Shown here: piece by piece, positions 53,368-61,226 of the stretch
Position numbering within the stretch: the first letter of the stretch is position 1
Layout of the letters: each line of letters begins with the position of its first letter
Position numbers and translations under genes: made by a program
Source: Bacteroidota bacterium
GTDB taxonomy: Bacteria; Bacteroidota; Bacteroidia; Flavobacteriales; Weeksellaceae
Direction: 5' to 3'
DNA: 64,000 nt
NCBI GenBank assembly: GCA_023461035.1
Contig: JAEWOD010000027.1
Span: 62,001-126,000, forward strand
Notes under the pieces: model-generated
Told to the model about the DNA's origin: nothing
The model's input: the letters and a program-made list of their open reading frames with translations, nothing else
Databases searched by the model: none

Positions 53368-54608
53368 GCTTCTTTTACGATTATCTGTAAAGTATTTTTA
53401 ATGATTTGGCGAAGCAACTCTTGCCCTTTATAAAAGGAATAGGATGATTTTTCATCGAAATGTCTTATGGTGTATAAAGATACATTTTTTTCAATTTCTA
53501 TCTGATAACTGTTTTCCAGCTCTTTCAGGAACTCATCCAGCTTACCATATTTGTCCTCCAAACAAAGCGATAAAGTAATAGCGGAATTCTGCATCATATT
53601 TACTTTGATTTTCAATGCATGCAGCAAGTTAAAGATTTCGCTGATTTTATCTTCGGTAATAAAAGAAAAATCGCAGGTTGTGAGCGTGATGAGATTTTGT
53701 TCTTTTTTTACAATGAAACATGGAATCTGCGGTTCCAATTGAAATTTTTTCTGAATTTCTGTTCCAACTTCTTCCGGATGTAAAAATGATTTTACAAAAA
53801 ACGGAATTCCTTTCTGACGAAGCGGTTGCATGGTTTTGGGGTGGATAACGGAGGCTCCGTAATAAGCCAATTCTATTGCTTCTTCAAATGAAATTTTATG
53901 TAATAATTGTGCATCATCAAAATACCGTGGATCTGCATTTAAAACGCCCGGAACATCTTTCCAGATCGTCATACTTTCCGCATCCAGACAGTAGGCGATG
54001 ATGGCCGCCGTGTAGTCAGATCCTTCCCGTCCCAACGTCGTGGTAAAAAAATTGGGATCTGAACCCAGAAATCCTTGGGTGATGTAAAATTTTCCTTTTT
54101 CCAATTCGGAGAAATTCCTTTCGGTTAGTTCAAAATCAACCTTTCCTTCCCTGTAGGTTTCATCCGTTTTGATAAAATCACGAACATCCAGCCATGTGTT
54201 TTTCATTCCTTTGGAATTCAGGTAATTACTGATGATTTTTGTGGAAATCAATTCACCACAACAAACCACCTGATCATACACAAAATCATAATTGGGAGAT
54301 TTATTTCGGCGTAAAAAGGCTTTTAAGTCTTCAAAAAACAACTTAATTTCCGATTGGGTCGCATCCGGATTTTCAAATAATTCGGAAGCGATTTCCAGAT
54401 GTTGGTTTTGAATTTGATCAATTTTTTCTCCATAATTGTTTTTCCCGAAATACAATTTTACGACTTCTTCCAGCGCATTGGTTGTTTTTCCCATAGCCGA
54501 AACCACCATAAACCTATCGGTAATCCCGATAGTTTGTAAGACAGATGCTACATTTTTTACACTTTCGGCATCTTTTACGGAGGCGCCACCAAATTTGTAA
54601 ACCTTCAT
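53364..54608 (-). CDS. lysC: Aspartate kinase
   Basis: 414-residue monofunctional aspartokinase, first step of the lysine, threonine and methionine branch. The N-terminal KFGGASVKDAESVKNV and the internal GREGSDYTAAIIAYCL match the kinase fold; residues about 300-414 form the ACT-type regulatory part through which end products inhibit. Its length and lack of a dehydrogenase domain exclude the ThrA fusion. It is followed with a 4-bp overlap by the OlsF-like gene, an odd pairing metabolically. An exact TAnnTTTG element lies 27 bp upstream. Confidence 0.92.
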   Translation of the reverse strand: MKVYKFGGASVKDAESVKNVASVLQTIGITDRFMVVSAMGKTTNALEEVVKLYFGKNNYGEKIDQIQNQHLEIASELFENPDATQSEIKLFFEDLKAFLRRNKSPNYDFVYDQVVCCGELISTKIISNYLNSKGMKNTWLDVRDFIKTDETYREGKVDFELTERNFSELEKGKFYITQGFLGSDPNFFTTTLGREGSDYTAAIIAYCLDAESMTIWKDVPGVLNADPRYFDDAQLLHKISFEEAIELAYYGASVIHPKTMQPLRQKGIPFFVKSFLHPEEVGTEIQKKFQLEPQIPCFIVKKEQNLITLTTCDFSFITEDKISEIFNLLHALKIKVNMMQNSAITLSLCLEDKYGKLDEFLKELENSYQIEIEKNVSLYTIRHFDEKSSYSFYKGQELLRQIIKNTLQIIVKEA

Positions 54609-54634
54609 TTCTTTCTTTATCTATTGAACCCTGA

Positions 54635-54642
54635 CAAATATA
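54635..54642 (-). promoter_or_regulatory. Candidate -7 element of lysC-olsF
   Basis: Minus-strand TATATTTG matches TAnnTTTG, 27 bp upstream of the aspartate kinase start. The -33 box is not evident. Confidence 0.4.
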
Positions 54643-54722
54643 CTAATGTTAAATCCTTTTTTAAAATGGGTTGTTTTAGAATTTTACGATATTTGTCAAA
54701 CGCAAAAAATTAAATAAAAATC

Positions 54723-55730
54723 ATGAATTTAGAAGCCGGACAAACTTTAGGTGAATTTATAATCGAGAATCAAAAAGATTTCAAATATTCTTCAGGAGAA
54801 TTAAGCAGATTAATAAGCTCGATAAAATTGGCCACCAAAGTAGTCAACCATAAAGTCAATCAAGCGGGACTGGTAGATATTTTAGGTAAATTCGGAGCCG
54901 AAAACGTACAGGGTGAAGAACAACAGAAATTGGATGTTTTCGCAAATGAAGTCTTTATCAAAACACTTTCTCAGAGGGAAGTCGTTTGCGGAATTGCTTC
55001 TGAAGAAAATGATGAATTCATTAAAATTACCAATACCGTTAATTCACATTTGAGCAAATATGTGGTGCTTATTGATCCATTGGACGGTTCATCCAACATC
55101 GATGTAAATGTTTCGGTCGGAACTATTTTTTCCATTTACAGAAGAGTAACACCCGAAGGAACTCCTGTTCAAATGGAAGATTTCCTACAAAAAGGAAACC
55201 AACAAGTGGCGGCCGGATATGTGATTTACGGAAGTTCCACCATGCTGATTTATACCACAGGAAATGGTGTAAACGGCTTTACGCTCAATCCGTCTATCGG
55301 AACTTTTTATCTTTCCCATCCCAATATGAGAATCCCTGAAGACGGAAAAATATACAGCATCAATGAAGGAAATTATGCCTTGTTTCCATTGGGCGTAAAA
55401 GAATACATCAAATATTGTCAGAAAGTGGAAGAAGACAGACCCTATACATCGCGATATATCGGCTCTCTTTGTGCAGATTTTCATCGGAACATGCTCAAAG
55501 GCGGAATTTATATTTATCCTTCGGGTACCAAAAGCCCTAACGGGAAACTGCGTCTGTTATATGAATGCAATCCTATGGCGTTCATAGCGGAACAGGCCGG
55601 TGGAAAAGCAACCGATGGATTTAACCGTATCATGGATATAGAACCGACAGAATTACATCAAAGAGTTCCTTTCTTTTGCGGTTCAAAAAATATGGTGGAA
55701 AAAGCAGAAGAATTTATGCGAATTTCTTAG
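54723..55730 (+). CDS. fbp: Class I fructose-1,6-bisphosphatase
   Basis: 335-residue class I FBPase, hydrolysing fructose-1,6-bisphosphate to fructose-6-phosphate in gluconeogenesis. Metal and substrate motifs are present: IDPLDGSSNIDVNVSVGTIF (about 118-137), SRYIGSLCADFHRNML and LRLLYECNPMAFIAEQAGGKA near the C-terminus. The length is typical. It is divergent from lysC and its stop codon lies within the left arm of a long inverted repeat, so the repeat inserted or evolved exactly at its 3' end. Confidence 0.97.
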   Translation: MNLEAGQTLGEFIIENQKDFKYSSGELSRLISSIKLATKVVNHKVNQAGLVDILGKFGAENVQGEEQQKLDVFANEVFIKTLSQREVVCGIASEENDEFIKITNTVNSHLSKYVVLIDPLDGSSNIDVNVSVGTIFSIYRRVTPEGTPVQMEDFLQKGNQQVAAGYVIYGSSTMLIYTTGNGVNGFTLNPSIGTFYLSHPNMRIPEDGKIYSINEGNYALFPLGVKEYIKYCQKVEEDRPYTSRYIGSLCADFHRNMLKGGIYIYPSGTKSPNGKLRLLYECNPMAFIAEQAGGKATDGFNRIMDIEPTELHQRVPFFCGSKNMVEKAEEFMRIS

Positions 55731-55922
55731 AAACTGTATAAATTTTATTGCTAAAAATTTTTATAGCTATTTTTGAGATAGATTTTTTGCTTCGTGTTTG
55801 AAGATTTATCGGGATAAATCAAGAATAGGAAGTGAAAAATACGCTCAAAAGAGTATTAAAATTTAGCAAAGCTATCTTTAAGAGCCATAAAAATAAATTT
55901 CGATAAAATTTAAACTGTTTCT
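55729..55922. repeat. MITE-like long inverted repeat
   Basis: Terminal arms of 19 bp (AGAAACTGTATAAATTTTA at 55729-55747 and its complement at 55904-55922) pair at 17 of 19 positions. The centre GATTTAT-CGGG-ATAAATC is a perfect hairpin, and much of the interior pairs as well, giving one ~194-bp imperfect palindrome. No coding sequence is inside. It begins at the fbp stop codon. Confidence 0.7.
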
Positions 55923-55931
55923 TAAAATGAA

Positions 55932-55961
55932 AAAAGCCCGTTTGAGGGACGGGCTTTTATC
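55932..55961. terminator. Bidirectional terminator
   Basis: AAAAGCCCGT (55932-55941) and ACGGGCTTTT (55949-55958) pair perfectly over 10 bp; A run on the left and T run on the right. It ends fbp and the NlpE-like gene on opposite strands. Confidence 0.85.
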
Positions 55962-56037
55962 TTAATTAACACATGAGGACAATTTATTTTACTAAATTCC
56001 GAACATCTATAAAACAAATTCCGTGCCAAAAAATATT

Positions 56038-56475
56038 TTACTGTTTAATTAATTCATAATTTTTTGCTAAATCTCCCTCTATTTTATTTCCTTCTTGATC
56101 CAAAGCAATCAATTTATTTTCAGATACAAAATACAATGTCGGTGCCGTATCAATCCCTTCCAAACTCAATGTATTTCCATCTTCCAACCAGGTAAAGTCA
56201 CCTAATTCTTCAAAAACCTTATCTCCTTTTTCTAAATATTTGGTTTTTTTGACATAAGTTTCATCTTTATTTAAGACGATTTCAGTTTCAATTCCCGGAC
56301 AATCTGCACAAGGCAAAACACCTTTATAAGTACCTAAATAGTCCAGTGAATTTTTGGCATTGTGGGCATCAACCACCTCTGCTGCCGGCTTTTCTATAGC
56401 TACCTCTTCTTTTTTCGAGTCACAGCCTATTGCCAAAATGGCACTAAAAACGGAAAACAATACTATTTTTTTCAT
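56038..56475 (-). CDS. NlpE-like lipoprotein
   Basis: 145-residue lipoprotein starting at the ATG at 56475 (MKKIVLFSVFSAILAIGC), Cys18 then DSKKEE. The mature domain matches the N-terminal NlpE/copper-resistance fold: YLGTYKGVLPCADCPGIETEIVLNKDETY with the typical CADC motif. In other bacteria NlpE-type lipoproteins are linked to copper and envelope stress sensing. Here only the N-terminal domain is present. It lies between a terminator and a divergent small lipoprotein gene. Confidence 0.85.
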   Translation of the reverse strand: MKKIVLFSVFSAILAIGCDSKKEEVAIEKPAAEVVDAHNAKNSLDYLGTYKGVLPCADCPGIETEIVLNKDETYVKKTKYLEKGDKVFEELGDFTWLEDGNTLSLEGIDTAPTLYFVSENKLIALDQEGNKIEGDLAKNYELIKQ

Positions 56476-56537
56476 GATTTGATTTTTAACAAAAATAAAC
56501 AATATATGATTTCCGTTATATCAAAAATGATATATCA

Positions 56538-56996
56538 ATGAAATCGATTTCATTAATTTTGATAGGCTTATTATTAAGTTTTTCAATTAGTTCTTGTTTC
56601 GGAAGCGATGATGACGACAGCCATCACGATGACGATGACAACTCGAACGGCAGCACGACAGAAATCGTGATAGAAGGAAACTGGAAAGTGACACTTTTTC
56701 AGGAAGACAATTCAAATCAAACAGCTCATTTCAACGGTTATGCTTTTGATTTTGAAACAAACGGAATACTTACAGCCGTCAATGGCTCTAACACTCAAAC
56801 CGGAAATTGGAACAACGGCGGGGATGACAGCGCAAACAAATTGAACATTGATTTTCCTTCCGCACAGGATGACAGTCCGTTTGAAGAGATTTCGGAGGAT
56901 TGGAACATCATTACAAAAACCGTTACAAAAATCGAATTAAAGCACGTCAGTGGTGGCGATGGCAGTATTGATTTACTGACATTTGAAAAAATCTGA
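56538..56996 (+). CDS. Lipocalin-like lipoprotein with Asp/His-rich N-terminus
   Basis: 152-residue lipoprotein, Cys20 (SFSISSC) followed by FGSDDDDSHHDDDD, a run of acids and two histidines that fits a surface export signal and could also bind metal. The rest resembles a small lipocalin-like domain (VIEGNWKVTLFQEDNSNQTAHFNGYAFDFETNGILTAVNGSNTQTGNWN), common in Flavobacteria and without known function. It is divergent from the NlpE-like gene, with which it may share regulation. Confidence 0.65.
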   Translation: MKSISLILIGLLLSFSISSCFGSDDDDSHHDDDDNSNGSTTEIVIEGNWKVTLFQEDNSNQTAHFNGYAFDFETNGILTAVNGSNTQTGNWNNGGDDSANKLNIDFPSAQDDSPFEEISEDWNIITKTVTKIELKHVSGGDGSIDLLTFEKI

Positions 56997-57086
56997 TAAA
57001 GAATTATTTTACGGAAAAAGCCGGTTTGGAAAATATTTTCAAGCCGGCTTTTTATTTAAATCTGAAACTTAAAATAATAATCGAAT

Positions 57087-57833
57087 TCAGGTATATAATA
57101 TTTTCAACCCTTTGATCGTATGAAGTGCATCCTGTACATTGATTTTATCCGTCAATGGAGCATATACAGCACTCATTCCGCCGGTCGCAATTACAAAACA
57201 TTTATCGTTTACCTCTTCATTTATCCTATCAATCATCCCCTCCACAAAACTTAAAAAACCATACACCATCCCGCTTTGCATACAACTAACCGTATCAAAA
57301 CCCAATACTTTTTCCGGTGGTTTCATTTCTATTTCGGGCAATTGAGCGGTTTCATCAATCAAGGATTTTAAGGCCGTATTGATGCCGGGCGCAATCACAA
57401 CACCAAGCGTGAACCCGCTTTCATCTATTCCCGTAAAAGTAAGTGCCGTCCCGAAATCGATAACTATTTTTTTTCCTTTGTACAGGTGATGAGCTGCAAC
57501 CGCATTGGCAAACAAATCGGTACCCATTTGTTTGGATTTGTGTTTTACTTCAGACGGCGTATCTCTGTCCACAACTTTGGGCGAAATACCATGGATTCTG
57601 CGCAAAGAATTTACCACTGCTGCCGTCATGGGAGGAACAACCGAACCGACAACAATTTCTGTGATGTCTTCTTTCTTTAAACCAAATGGCTTATACATAC
57701 TGTTGAACTTCGCAAAACATTCGTCTTCCGTCCGATAGGGTTTTGTATTGATCGTCCAGGAAATGATTTCTTCATCCGATTTGAATACACCAAAACGGAT
57801 GTTTGAATTTCCGATGTTTACAGCCAGCAACAT
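57087..57833 (-). CDS. coaX: Type III pantothenate kinase
   Basis: 248-residue CoaX, phosphorylating pantothenate in coenzyme A synthesis. Family motifs are DFGTALTFTG (phosphate-binding), GTDLFANAVAAHHLY and GVVIAPGI. The N-terminal motif 1 reads VNIGNSN, with Asn in place of the usual Asp of DxGN, and the R after GTD is replaced by Leu. These changes are unusual for the family, though the rest is intact. It starts one base after the stop of the M1 peptidase gene region and is likely cotranscribed with it. Confidence 0.88.
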   Translation of the reverse strand: MLLAVNIGNSNIRFGVFKSDEEIISWTINTKPYRTEDECFAKFNSMYKPFGLKKEDITEIVVGSVVPPMTAAVVNSLRRIHGISPKVVDRDTPSEVKHKSKQMGTDLFANAVAAHHLYKGKKIVIDFGTALTFTGIDESGFTLGVVIAPGINTALKSLIDETAQLPEIEMKPPEKVLGFDTVSCMQSGMVYGFLSFVEGMIDRINEEVNDKCFVIATGGMSAVYAPLTDKINVQDALHTIKGLKILYT

Positions 57834-57834
57834 T

Positions 57835-59685
57835 TTATTTTGTATAAGTATTATTGGAATAATTTAAATCGGCCAACCTTAAAGTCGGGTCTATGATTAC
57901 TCTTTTGACAGGTTTTGAAATTTTAACCGAATAATCTGGATTCGTCCAAATCCAAGGTTTCAAAACCGTTCGTTTTGTTTCTTTGTATAAATCAAATCCT
58001 TCAGCCGGTTTTTCGCCTCTGAGTTCTAAATTGGGAATGTAAAATAATTCTTTGCTCCCGTCTGAATATTCGACCAAAAGATCAATCGGCATAGGGAAAT
58101 TGCTCAGGTTTTTTAAGTCAATCGAATTCGAAGTAACATTTGAAACAGCATAATCAATTGTTCTTGTAGTGTTTACAAAAAGATTTTCATACCACTTCAA
58201 ATTCAACCCGGATATTTTTTCTGCCGTTCTGCGGAAGTCATTTGGTGTAGGATGTTTGAATTTCCAGTCTTTATAAAATTCTAAAAAGGTTTGTTTTAAA
58301 TTTTCTTTACCGATGATATATTCTAATTGGATTAGAAATACTTGTCCTTTTACATAAGCTTCCACGCCATACGCATAATTGGTGTCATAATAATCGGCCA
58401 ACAAACTCATCGGTTCCTCATATCCGGATTTGGCCAAATCAAAATACCCTTCATAGGCCGGATAATTGGGATTGGGCTCCATGGGTTTTTTGAAGATTTC
58501 CAAATAAGCCAGATGTTCTGCATAGGAAGTAAAGCCTTCATCCATCCATTCGTCCACCGTTTCATTAATCCCAAACAAATGTTGAAACCACGAATGAGCG
58601 ACTTCATGGTAAATAACCCCTACCAAGCTGTCAAAACCACGTTTTCCGGTTATCAGAGTTGCTGTTCCGTACTCCATTCCGCCATCACCGCCCTGAACGA
58701 TGGTATAAGTTTCCCATGGATATTTCCCGAAATTACGGCTCATAAATTCAAAAAACTGTAGAGTCGGTGTTTCGGCTTCTTTCCAGGTTTTAGCAAGAGA
58801 TTCATCATTCATCCGCACAAAATAAACTTCCGGCCCATCCAGTACTTTTTGTTTAGACACTACGAATTCTTTATCGGCCGCCCATGCAAAATCATGGATG
58901 TTTTCAGCATGAAACTGCCAAATTACTTTTTCTGTCTGTTTTAATCCTTCTGATTTTGCAGTTCCTTTTGTTGTATAGCCTTTCACGTTGTCCGGATTCA
59001 TTAATTTCCCGGAACCACCTATTACATAATCTTTCTGGATTTTTATTTTCACATCAAAATTACCAAACGGTGCCACAAATTCTCGTCCTATATATTCGTC
59101 CAAATGCCATCCATACGCATCATAATGTGCCATTTTTGGATACCATTGGGTCATGGAAAAATCCACGCCTTCTTTTGAATTTTTTCCGCCTCTTCTGATT
59201 AATTCCGGAACCTGTGCTTTCCAAACCATATCAAAAGTTGTTTTCTGACCCGGCGCCAAAGGGTTTACCAGTTTCACTTCCAAAATGGTTCCGTTGACCG
59301 AATAGGTAAGATTCTTTCCGTTTTGTTTAAGGGATTGTATTTTTTGAAATCCAATGTTTTCTTCTGACAATGCCGCAATTCTGCTTTTAATTGTTCCGTT
59401 TGATTCTTTGGTGATCATCCGTCCATCCGGATCTTTGATGTTTGTCAACCGATAATCCATGGCGCTCCCCGGCTGAAAAGCATTATAATAAATGTGAAAA
59501 TAAACTTTGTCCAATTTTTCGGGCGAATTGTTTGTGTACTCCAATTTCATTTTTCCGTCATATTGAAATTGGGCATCATCCACCTCAATCTGCATATCAT
59601 AATCGACTCTTTGTTGCCAATTTTCCTGAGCCCACAAAGACATCCCGATCAATTGAATCCATAAAAAACAAAACTTTATCCTCAT
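57835..59685 (-). CDS. Secreted M1-family metallopeptidase
   Basis: 616-residue zinc aminopeptidase-family protein with a signal peptide (about 1-20). The beta-sheet N-terminal domain (about 25-225) is followed by the catalytic part with the exopeptidase motif GGMEYGTA and zinc site HEVAH (near residue 352) plus the downstream Glu in DEWMDEGFTSYAE. It trims N-terminal residues from peptides outside the cytoplasm. The gene ends one base before the coaX start, indicating one transcript. It lacks the C-terminal helical cap of long M1 enzymes. Confidence 0.9.
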   Translation of the reverse strand: MRIKFCFLWIQLIGMSLWAQENWQQRVDYDMQIEVDDAQFQYDGKMKLEYTNNSPEKLDKVYFHIYYNAFQPGSAMDYRLTNIKDPDGRMITKESNGTIKSRIAALSEENIGFQKIQSLKQNGKNLTYSVNGTILEVKLVNPLAPGQKTTFDMVWKAQVPELIRRGGKNSKEGVDFSMTQWYPKMAHYDAYGWHLDEYIGREFVAPFGNFDVKIKIQKDYVIGGSGKLMNPDNVKGYTTKGTAKSEGLKQTEKVIWQFHAENIHDFAWAADKEFVVSKQKVLDGPEVYFVRMNDESLAKTWKEAETPTLQFFEFMSRNFGKYPWETYTIVQGGDGGMEYGTATLITGKRGFDSLVGVIYHEVAHSWFQHLFGINETVDEWMDEGFTSYAEHLAYLEIFKKPMEPNPNYPAYEGYFDLAKSGYEEPMSLLADYYDTNYAYGVEAYVKGQVFLIQLEYIIGKENLKQTFLEFYKDWKFKHPTPNDFRRTAEKISGLNLKWYENLFVNTTRTIDYAVSNVTSNSIDLKNLSNFPMPIDLLVEYSDGSKELFYIPNLELRGEKPAEGFDLYKETKRTVLKPWIWTNPDYSVKISKPVKRVIIDPTLRLADLNYSNNTYTK

Positions 59686-59722
59686 ATTTTAATTCATTTG
59701 GGTAAACATACGAAATTTGGTT

Positions 59723-60268
59723 TTAAACTTTCCTGTCCGGATTCTCTTTCAAAAAAGAATTCCAACCGGAATAAGTTTTGGTCACCGCTTCATTTCCAGT
59801 ATTAAAAAAATGACAAACCGCTGCCGCCAAACCGTCTGTGGAATCCAGTCGTTTGGGCAATTCTTTTAGATTTAGAAGATTTTTCAGCATTCCTGCCACT
59901 TGTTCTTTGGAAGCGTTTCCATTTCCGGTGATGGATTGTTTGATTTTTTTTGGGGAATATTCCGTAATCGGAATTTCCCGATAAAGTCCGGCTGCCATAG
60001 CAACGCCCTGAGCACGCCCCAATTTGAGCATGGATTGGACATTTTTTCCAAAAAACGGAGCTTCGATGGCTAATTCGTCGGGATGATAGGTATCGATCAA
60101 TGAAAGTGTTTTATCAAAAATCTTTTTCAATTTTAATTCGTGCGAATCGTATTTGTGCAATAAAAGTTCGTCGAGCAAAAGAAACTGCATTTTCTTTTTT
60201 TCAACTTTGATCAATCCAAATCCCATCACGGTCGTTCCGGGGTCGATGCCTAAAATGATTTGCTCCAT
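59723..60268 (-). CDS. ruvC: Holliday junction resolvase
   Basis: 181-residue RuvC, a dimeric endonuclease resolving Holliday junctions. The four catalytic acids are visible: Asp9 (GIDPGTT), Glu69 (AIEAPFF), Asp142 and Asp145 (RLDSTDGLAAAVCHF). Length is typical. It is upstream of the M1 peptidase gene by 37 bp on the same strand and may share a transcript. Confidence 0.97.
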   Translation of the reverse strand: MEQIILGIDPGTTVMGFGLIKVEKKKMQFLLLDELLLHKYDSHELKLKKIFDKTLSLIDTYHPDELAIEAPFFGKNVQSMLKLGRAQGVAMAAGLYREIPITEYSPKKIKQSITGNGNASKEQVAGMLKNLLNLKELPKRLDSTDGLAAAVCHFFNTGNEAVTKTYSGWNSFLKENPDRKV

Positions 60269-60338
60269 TTTCCAAAGTTATTGTTTGCATTTGACTTATG
60301 AAATAATCATTATCTTAGTTTTCTAAAACTTATTAAAC

Positions 60339-60818
60339 ATGAAAAACCTTGCTTATTTCATTGCTGTTTTTTGTTCTCTGGCTTTCCTAAATCCTTTGAC
60401 TGCTCAAGATCATCAACCTGGGCCCATGGTGACAATTAAAGGCTATAAAAATGCACTCAACAAAAAAGTGGCTAAAAAACCTATAAAGGCCGAATTAATT
60501 GTGGACTTGCCACATATTAAAATGTATAAAGCATATGTTCATAGCACCATGAGTTCCAGTACCGGCGGGGGAATGCGGACCAATGTAGATGTCAGTGATA
60601 CTTTCTGGTATTGTTTACGGCCGGGTGAAGATGTAGCAACCATCATTTCCTGGACATTTAATACACAAGTCAATAAAAACAATGTTTTCCGGAAAAATGC
60701 AGCCAAATATTTCAAAGATTACCCTGCTTTAAGTAGTAAAATTGAAAACAGGGATTACAAGCACAAGGACATCATCCAGGTGGCAGAGGAATATAATAAC
60801 TGGAAATCAGGGAAATAG
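60339..60818 (+). CDS. Secreted protein of unknown function
   Basis: 159-residue protein with a signal peptide (about 1-22, ending LTAQ). The mature part is short and basic, with a Ser/Gly-rich MSSSTGGGMRTNVDVSD centre and a C-terminal helical region. No family was recognised. It ends one base before the convergent DUF1801 gene, with no terminator between them. Confidence 0.65.
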   Translation: MKNLAYFIAVFCSLAFLNPLTAQDHQPGPMVTIKGYKNALNKKVAKKPIKAELIVDLPHIKMYKAYVHSTMSSSTGGGMRTNVDVSDTFWYCLRPGEDVATIISWTFNTQVNKNNVFRKNAAKYFKDYPALSSKIENRDYKHKDIIQVAEEYNNWKSGK

Positions 60819-60819
60819 A

Positions 60820-61218
60820 TTAATTCTTTTTAAAGGATTGGTCAAACCTTAAAGCTTCCTTTAGTATTTTCTGTAAGGCTTTAACATCAATTTCTTCGGG
60901 CGAATGATAAATTTTGTAAAAAATCTGTTTGTTGGTTCCATGCTTTAGATAGTTGTCTTTGTCTTTTAGAGAACTGCCGTACCAAAAAGAAATCATCACA
61001 CCCGATTTAATTCCACCTCTGGGAATAGTTGAAGGCCAAATCAAACAAATCGAACGATTTCCATAGAAAAAAGGAACATTGTAGGAGAATTTTTCTTTGG
61101 CTCGGTTTCCCAACACCTCCCAAACAATTTGTCGTAAAACATCAACCAAAATCATTTCTTCCGGCGGAAGTAAATCATAGAGTTCAACCCATGATTTTAT
61201 TTTGAATTTCTCTTTCAA
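60820..61218 (-). CDS. DUF1801 domain protein
   Basis: 132-residue cytosolic protein resembling DUF1801 (YdhG-like): an N-terminal helix pair (LPPEEMILVDVLRQIVWEVLG), a beta segment with FSYNVPFFYGNRSICLIWPS, and a C-terminal helix. The fold relates to frataxin-like small proteins, but function is unknown. It lies eight bases downstream of the UMP synthase gene and is probably cotranscribed with it. Confidence 0.8.
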   Translation of the reverse strand: MKEKFKIKSWVELYDLLPPEEMILVDVLRQIVWEVLGNRAKEKFSYNVPFFYGNRSICLIWPSTIPRGGIKSGVMISFWYGSSLKDKDNYLKHGTNKQIFYKIYHSPEEIDVKALQKILKEALRFDQSFKKN

Positions 61219-61226
61219 CTTAATGA

